Assembly: GCA_937900125.1 (NCBI GenBank)
Contig: CALCEK010000204.1
Span: 1-7,616 of the forward strand
Length of the DNA stretch: 7,616 nucleotides
DNA from: an uncultured Treponema sp.
GTDB taxonomy: Bacteria; Spirochaetota; Spirochaetia; Treponematales; Treponemataceae
Direction of reading: 5' to 3'
The notes under the pieces were generated by a model. That model saw only the letters and a list, made by a program, of their open reading frames with translations. It was not told the origin of the DNA and did not search any database. Position numbers and translations under genes: made by a program. Positions within the stretch are counted from its first letter, which is position 1. The number at the start of each line of letters is the position of its first letter. Below, piece after piece: positions 4,540 through 7,616 of this stretch.

Positions 4540-5649
4540 ATGTTGTTTCAAGTTTATGGAAGCGGAGCTGCCTTTCAAATTTTAGGCTGGCTTTTGGTGT
4601 TTTGCGGTTTGATTTTGACAAATGAAATCGGACGAAGAACAAAGGTAGGCGGAATCTGCATTTTTATGGTTTTACCTATATGCCTTACGGTTTACTTTTT
4701 AGTTGTCGCAATTTCTGCGGCAGCGGGTGCGGCGTGGGCTTTGAACAATCCGACCTACGTTCACATGAATAGTTGGTTTCATTATGCAAAACTTTACGCG
4801 GCAGACATTGGTTGCGTAGGTTTTATGATGATTAAATACAAATGGGGAATCGGCAAAAAACATTGGTTTAGAGCATGGCCATTTGTAATCGTTGGAATCA
4901 ACATTCTAATTGCCGTTTGTTCCGATTTTGAAAGTGCCATTCGCGGTTCTTTGGCATTTGCCGAAACAGGAACTCGGTGGTGGAAATCAAGCGAAGGCGT
5001 TTGGCTATACGGCGGTTGGTGGAACTGGGCGAACGGAATCGCGGGTTTAATCAACATTTTGTGTATGACAGGTTGGTGGGGAGTTTATTCTTCAAAAGAC
5101 AAAACTGATATGGTTTGGCCTGATATGACTTTCTGGTTTATTCTTGCATACGATGTTTGGAATTTTGAATACACCTATTTGAATCTTCCGACTCATGCTT
5201 GGTACTGCGGACTTGCTCTTTTGCTCGCGCCAACATTTGCGGCAACATTCTGGAACAAAGGCGGTTGGATTCAGAATCGTGCCAACACATTAGCAATTTG
5301 GTGTATGTTTGCACAAGTATTCCCAATGTTCCAAGATTACAGCCGATTCTCTGTTTTGCCTTCACTGTATCAAAATGCAGGAACAATGACTGCTTTGGAT
5401 ATGACACACATCAATAGCGTAAAAGATTTTGTCAACACAGGAATTACTGCCGACCCAAGAATGCAAGGCTTTATTGCAGTTTTGTCAGTCGCAATAAACG
5501 TTATTGCAATTTCTGTCATAATAAAACGTGCTAAAGCACAGGGCAAAAATCCTTACAAAAACGAAATTTTTGTCGGCACAAAAGATTTTGAAGAAGCAAT
5601 GGCAAGAACCGACCAAGCCGATGTTACACAGGCTCGCGCAGGAAACTAA
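4540..5649 (+). CDS. Polytopic membrane protein, probably DUF5692 family
   Basis: This 369-residue integral membrane protein has about nine hydrophobic segments, near residues 11-28, 37-60, 82-99, 112-128, 163-182, 193-207, 218-236, 250-264 and 310-329. It ends in a hydrophilic tail of about 40 residues (330-369) that is probably cytoplasmic given the KRAKAQGK stretch after the last helix. Trp- and Tyr-rich loops stand out: TRWWKSSEGVWLYGGWWNWANG (in two parts, 145-156 and 157-166) and AYDVWNFEYTYLNLPTHAWY (203-222), with polar residues inside membrane spans that could bind a ligand. There is no cleavable signal peptide. From memory it resembles proteins catalogued as DUF5692 in treponemes and Firmicutes; the function is unknown. 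It has its own promoter, a strong ribosome binding site and a strong terminator, so it is probably a single-gene unit, perhaps well expressed. It could be a transporter or sensor, but nothing here decides. Confidence 0.9.
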   Translation: MLFQVYGSGAAFQILGWLLVFCGLILTNEIGRRTKVGGICIFMVLPICLTVYFLVVAISAAAGAAWALNNPTYVHMNSWFHYAKLYAADIGCVGFMMIKYKWGIGKKHWFRAWPFVIVGINILIAVCSDFESAIRGSLAFAETGTRWWKSSEGVWLYGGWWNWANGIAGLINILCMTGWWGVYSSKDKTDMVWPDMTFWFILAYDVWNFEYTYLNLPTHAWYCGLALLLAPTFAATFWNKGGWIQNRANTLAIWCMFAQVFPMFQDYSRFSVLPSLYQNAGTMTALDMTHINSVKDFVNTGITADPRMQGFIAVLSVAINVIAISVIIKRAKAQGKNPYKNEIFVGTKDFEEAMARTDQADVTQARAGN

Positions 5650-5671
5650 GCAAAAGTTCAAATCATAAAAA

Positions 5672-5719
5672 TCCCCTAAAACTTTAAAAATTGTTCAAAA
5701 AGTTTTAGGGGAATTTTTT
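5672..5719 (+). terminator. Strong bidirectional rho-independent terminator
   Basis: TCCCCTAAAACTTT (5672-5685) pairs perfectly with AAAGTTTTAGGGGA (5699-5712), a 14-bp stem with a 13-nt loop. It is followed by AA-free T-run TTTTTT at 5714-5719 on the plus strand. The stem is preceded by AAAAAT, which gives a T-run on the minus strand, so it can also end transcripts arriving from the small membrane-protein genes on the opposite strand. Confidence 0.9.
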
Positions 5720-5720
5720 A

Positions 5721-5753
5721 AGACTTCAAACGAAGAGTAGAAAAGGGAAGTCT
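5721..5753. repeat. Short inverted repeat AGACTTC / GAAGTCT at the end of the small membrane-protein operon
   Basis: AGACTTC (5721-5727) is the reverse complement of GAAGTCT (5747-5753), with a 19-nt loop. The right arm overlaps the stop codon of the 96-residue gene. No T-run follows on either strand, so it is not a terminator in itself; it may protect the RNA end or be chance. Confidence 0.3.
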
Positions 5754-6042
5754 AAAAATTGCAATTTCTAGAGTTTCCACTATCTTTTAGGCGCAAAAAG
5801 CCATAAGAAAGTAAACCCAAACAAACAATTAGTACGCCTAAAATTGCGTCTTTTGCGCTTATGTCAAAAAACTCGTCCCCGCCCGCCACAGAGGCAACAG
5901 AATCAACTGTCCACATAAGACTTGCCGCAAAATACATACAAAAAAGCGTAAAAAGTGCTTTTGAAGAACCGCCGTGATTTTTTCTATACAAAAAAACTGA
6001 GCCACTTATTAAAGCTGCCACAAATGTAAGTATCAAGCACAT
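5752..6042 (-). CDS. Small membrane protein of unknown function, second of an overlapping pair
   Basis: This 96-residue protein has three hydrophobic segments, near residues 2-18, 29-50 and 65-84. The second span carries MWTVDS (43-48), with Trp and an acidic residue inside the membrane, followed by a loop GGDEFFDISAKDA (54-66). It ends in a polar tail. I do not recognise a named family. Its ATG overlaps the end of the upstream 126-residue gene by 10 nt and is preceded by AAAGGA at about 10 nt, so the two are translationally coupled and their products probably act together. Transcription would end at the bidirectional terminator downstream. Its last codons contain the palindrome AAATTGCAATTT (5756-5767), identical to the one in the promoter at 4440-4451. 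Confidence 0.8.
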   Translation of the reverse strand: MCLILTFVAALISGSVFLYRKNHGGSSKALFTLFCMYFAASLMWTVDSVASVAGGDEFFDISAKDAILGVLIVCLGLLSYGFLRLKDSGNSRNCNF

Positions 6043-6413
6043 GGCATTTCTGTCCTTTGTAAACGACGATTTTTGCGCTTTTTAAAAAATGCCGAAATTC
6101 CCCAAATAATCGCCCAAACAGCCGTTGTCAAAACAGCCATTCCTGTTCCAACCGTTGCCATTTCGTGCAACATCACAGAAATTTCCTCTGGAGAAGAAAG
6201 TGCCGTCAAAAAAGGCGGATATAAGGTGATTTCGCCATGATAAATATGCTCAGCGGCCAAAAGGAAACTTCCGCCAAACAAAAGTTTTTCAAGAGTTTCC
6301 AACTGATTTTTTACGCTCACAAACCGAGCCTCGTTAGACTTTTTAGCAAAAACAGTGTGCCTTATCGCCGTAACAACAATTGCTTCCGCTAGTGGAACTG
6401 TAAAACAAGCCAT
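6033..6413 (-). CDS. Small membrane protein of unknown function, first of an overlapping pair
   Basis: This 126-residue protein has a hydrophobic N-terminus (about 3-18), a short hydrophobic stretch (44-56) and a long C-terminal span (88-110), followed by a very basic tail KKRKNRRLQR (111-120) expected in the cytoplasm. Between the spans lies LLAAEHIYHGEITLYPPFLTA (in two parts, 51-60 and 61-71), rich in His, Glu and Pro, then MLHEMATVG (81-89). His and Glu residues next to membrane spans suggest a metal or haem site, but this is inference. I have the impression of similar paired proteins in clostridia and spirochaetes but cannot name a family. The start is supported by AAGGAG six bases before the ATG. 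It is the first gene of a two-gene operon with its own promoter. Confidence 0.85.
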   Translation of the reverse strand: MACFTVPLAEAIVVTAIRHTVFAKKSNEARFVSVKNQLETLEKLLFGGSFLLAAEHIYHGEITLYPPFLTALSSPEEISVMLHEMATVGTGMAVLTTAVWAIIWGISAFFKKRKNRRLQRTEMPCA

Positions 6414-6451
6414 TTTATTCTCCTTACGAGACTTTCGCCTCTAACTTTTGA

Positions 6452-6480
6452 ATTTTACCATAAAAAGCCCATTTTTACAA
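6452..6480 (-). promoter_or_regulatory. Promoter of the two-gene small membrane-protein operon
   Basis: On the minus strand TTGTAA (6480-6475) and TAAAAT (6457-6452) are 17 nt apart. The predicted start near 6445 leaves a leader of about 30 nt that ends in the AAGGAG ribosome binding site. It shows that this pair can be transcribed independently of the gene at 6524-6970. Confidence 0.55.
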
Positions 6481-6523
6481 GATAAGAATTTGTTTGTAGC
6501 ACAAAAAATAGCTTAAATAAAAC

Positions 6524-6970
6524 TTAAATTGAATCCAGAGAGCGTACCTCTACAGATGAATAGGTAAAAATACCTTTTTGATAAAAAAGCACAATTATAA
6601 GCGCGGAAGAACGATAATCCTTCCAAATGTAGGCATCATTTAAATGCTCTACAAATGTAAAGTTTTTGTCTAAATCTAGTTGCCAAGAGGCAAAATTAAT
6701 GAGCGCACTAAAGCCCACCGCAGAATCGCGCTTAACGGGACAAAGCCCATAAGGAAGCAAAATCTCACGCTCAGAAGAAATAATCGTTTTTTGTATAGGA
6801 ATAAGGGCAAAAATTGTACGCGGAAATGCAAGATGTTTTCCTAAAACGCCATAGCGGTCATTTACGTGCAAAAAAGTTTCCCCTACAACGCTCAAAAATA
6901 CAATAATTCCCAACAAAAATGCAATTATCACAAGTCGTTTTGACTTTTTTCTCTGCTTTTTCCTTTCCAT
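6524..6970 (-). CDS. Single-pass membrane-anchored protein of unknown function
   Basis: This 148-residue protein begins with a very basic stretch (MERKKQRKKSKR, 1-12), followed by one hydrophobic span (about 13-30) and a mostly polar remainder. This topology places the C-terminal 115 residues outside the cytoplasmic membrane; a cleaved signal peptide is less likely because no clear Ala-X-Ala site follows the span. The outer part shows alternating hydrophobic and polar residues (for example SSALIIVLFYQKGIFTYSSVEV, split at 121-131 and 132-142) that suggest beta structure. No family was recognised. A stop codon lies two codons upstream, so the ATG at 6970 is the only sensible start, yet no good Shine-Dalgarno sequence precedes it. 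It is divergent from the HU gene, and no clear terminator separates it from the membrane-protein pair downstream. Confidence 0.7.
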   Translation of the reverse strand: MERKKQRKKSKRLVIIAFLLGIIVFLSVVGETFLHVNDRYGVLGKHLAFPRTIFALIPIQKTIISSEREILLPYGLCPVKRDSAVGFSALINFASWQLDLDKNFTFVEHLNDAYIWKDYRSSALIIVLFYQKGIFTYSSVEVRSLDSI

Positions 6971-7056
6971 GATTTAAATTTCGGCAATTTTTAGAGATGC
7001 CCTATTATTTTCTTAAATTTGCGATTTTAGCACTAGCAATTCAAGCATAAGAGCGT

Positions 7057-7062
7057 TATAAT
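7057..7062 (+). promoter_or_regulatory. Perfect -10 box (TATAAT) of the HU gene
   Basis: TATAAT at 7057-7062 matches the consensus. The -35 region at the right distance (7034-7039, TAGCAA) is a weak match. The expected start near 7069 gives a leader of about 40 nt. The leader contains a 5-bp hairpin, TTGCT-TTG-AGCAA (7076-7088), shortly before the ribosome binding site. Confidence 0.55.
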
Positions 7063-7109
7063 CTAAAGAAACTGGTTGCTTTGAGCAAATAAATTTACGG
7101 AGATTAAAA

Positions 7110-7388
7110 ATGAACAAAACTGAATTGGTAAATGCCATTGCAGAGGATACTGGTTTATCAAAAAAAGACGCAGAAAAAGCGTTAAAATCCTTTGTTGAAA
7201 TCGTTTCTAAAGAATTGTCAGAGGGAAATGATGTACAGTTGTTTGGCTTTGGAGTATTTTCTGTAGCAGAAAGAGCCGCTCGTGAAGGAATCAATCCGCT
7301 AACAAAAGAAAAAATCAAAATTCCAGCTTCAAAAACTGCAAAATTTAAAGCGGCAAAAGCATTAAAAGACCTTATAAACGAAAAATAA
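7110..7388 (+). CDS. HU/IHF-family DNA-binding protein
   Basis: This 92-residue nucleoid protein binds and bends DNA without strict sequence preference, as a dimer. The sequence has the usual HU layout: two N-terminal helices (MNKTELVNAIAEDTGLSKKDAEKALKSF, in parts 1-15 and 16-28), the turn LFGFGVFSV (44-52), the DNA-binding arm with the intercalating Pro in GINPLTKEKIKIP (60-72), and the C-terminal SKTAKFKAAKALKDLI (74-89). Length matches the family. GGAG at 7099-7102 lies 7 nt before the ATG. It appears to be a single gene with a perfect -10 box. The arm has GIN in place of the common GRN before Pro. Sequence alone does not tell HU from an IHF-like subunit, so no symbol is given. Confidence 0.95.
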   Translation: MNKTELVNAIAEDTGLSKKDAEKALKSFVEIVSKELSEGNDVQLFGFGVFSVAERAAREGINPLTKEKIKIPASKTAKFKAAKALKDLINEK

Positions 7389-7404
7389 AAATCCGTTCTT
7401 AATC

Positions 7405-7430
7405 TTCCCCGGCGTAAAGCGTTGGGGGAA
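7405..7430 (+). terminator. Stem-loop after the HU gene, without a T-run
   Basis: TTCCCC (7405-7410) pairs with GGGGAA (7425-7430), with a 14-nt loop that could hold a small inner GC pairing. It lies 16 nt after the HU stop, the expected place for a terminator, but the next bases are A-rich rather than T-rich. It may stabilise the 3' end or act in a factor-dependent way. Confidence 0.4.
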
Positions 7431-7562
7431 AAGCAAAAATCGCCCTGCCCTTAAACGTTGAAAATTCTCTAAATCAATTTAAGCATTTTCTCGCTTTTTA
7501 ATTTGCGGGTTGTATATTAACACCTGCTTTTTCTGCTTGTCAAAATTGCCCCTGCTGAATAA

Positions 7563-7616
7563 TTAGACCTGTTCGGAAACCCTGTTTCCGCTCAGGTCAA
7601 CGAGTTTAAAACCGCT
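7563..7616 (-). CDS. Possible 3' end of a minus-strand gene
   Basis: Read from the window edge on the minus strand, one frame is open for 17 codons to a TAA at 7565-7563. It ends in SGFKLVDLSGNRVSEQV, a plausible protein C-terminus. The other two minus frames stop almost at once. The evidence is thin because of the length, and the same bases form a strong hairpin, so a repeat is the main alternative. Confidence 0.3.
   Translation of the reverse strand, partial: SGFKLVDLSGNRVSEQV
7566..7598. repeat. Strong hairpin GACCTG-CGGAAAC / GTTTCCG-CAGGTC
   Basis: GACCTG (7566-7571) pairs with CAGGTC (7593-7598), and CGGAAAC (7574-7580) pairs with GTTTCCG (7584-7590), leaving a 3-nt loop and one 2x2 mismatch. 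This is 13 bp of near-perfect dyad symmetry at the window end, with no T-run on either side. It could be a dispersed palindromic element, a structured RNA end or a protein site. Confidence 0.6.

Overview
The window reads as a piece of a low-GC, strictly anaerobic bacterial chromosome. The style (AT-rich genes, a short HypB without a His-rich tail, a 9-helix membrane protein of a family I associate with gut treponemes, and degenerate TTGA...GAAACATCT dispersed repeats) points to a host-associated Treponema-like spirochaete. That assignment is an inference from memory of such genomes; no 16S rRNA or other taxonomic marker lies in the window.

Layout. (1) Positions 1-75 hold the last 24 codons of an unidentified plus-strand gene. 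(2) Positions 76-377 are non-coding, with a repeat remnant, GC-rich tracts and a promoter just before the next gene. (3) Positions 378-3482 form a two-gene operon: a 915-residue iron-sulfur flavoprotein with a GltD-type FAD/NAD(P)H core, then hypA, 3 nt downstream. (4) hypB lies on the opposite strand (3572-4240), converging on hypA, with its own strong promoter placed so close to the ATG that the mRNA should be leaderless. Inverted copies of one dispersed-repeat family sit on either side of hypB. (5) Positions 4241-4539 hold the hypB promoter, a 10-bp-periodic tandem array, a dispersed-repeat copy and the palindrome-rich promoter/leader of the next gene. (6) Positions 4540-5649 encode a polytopic membrane protein (probably DUF5692), ended by a strong bidirectional terminator. 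(7) Positions 5752-6413, minus strand, hold two overlapping genes for small membrane proteins with their own promoter. (8) Positions 6524-6970, minus strand, encode a single-pass membrane-anchored protein of unknown function. (9) Positions 7110-7388, plus strand, encode an HU-family nucleoid protein. (10) Positions 7389-7616 hold two stem-loops and possibly the 3' end of a minus-strand gene.

How the genes fit together. HypA and HypB deliver nickel to [NiFe]-hydrogenase and, in some bacteria, to urease. Finding hypA translationally linked to a five-cluster, FAD/NAD(P)-dependent electron-transfer protein suggests that this protein moves electrons between NAD(P)H, ferredoxin-like centres and a hydrogenase (or another nickel enzyme) encoded elsewhere. 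No hydrogenase subunit and no hypC, hypD, hypE or hypF is visible here, so the link rests on gene context. The remaining genes (DUF5692-like protein, small membrane pair, single-pass protein, HU) show no obvious functional tie to the redox operon.

The points most worth following are the fused flavoprotein-hypA operon, the inverted and apparently leaderless hypB between inverted repeats, the 10-bp-phased array, the symmetric promoter/leader at 4435-4504, and the conserved-looking small membrane protein pair. I found no CRISPR array, tRNA, rRNA, transposase, phage gene or recognisable defence system.
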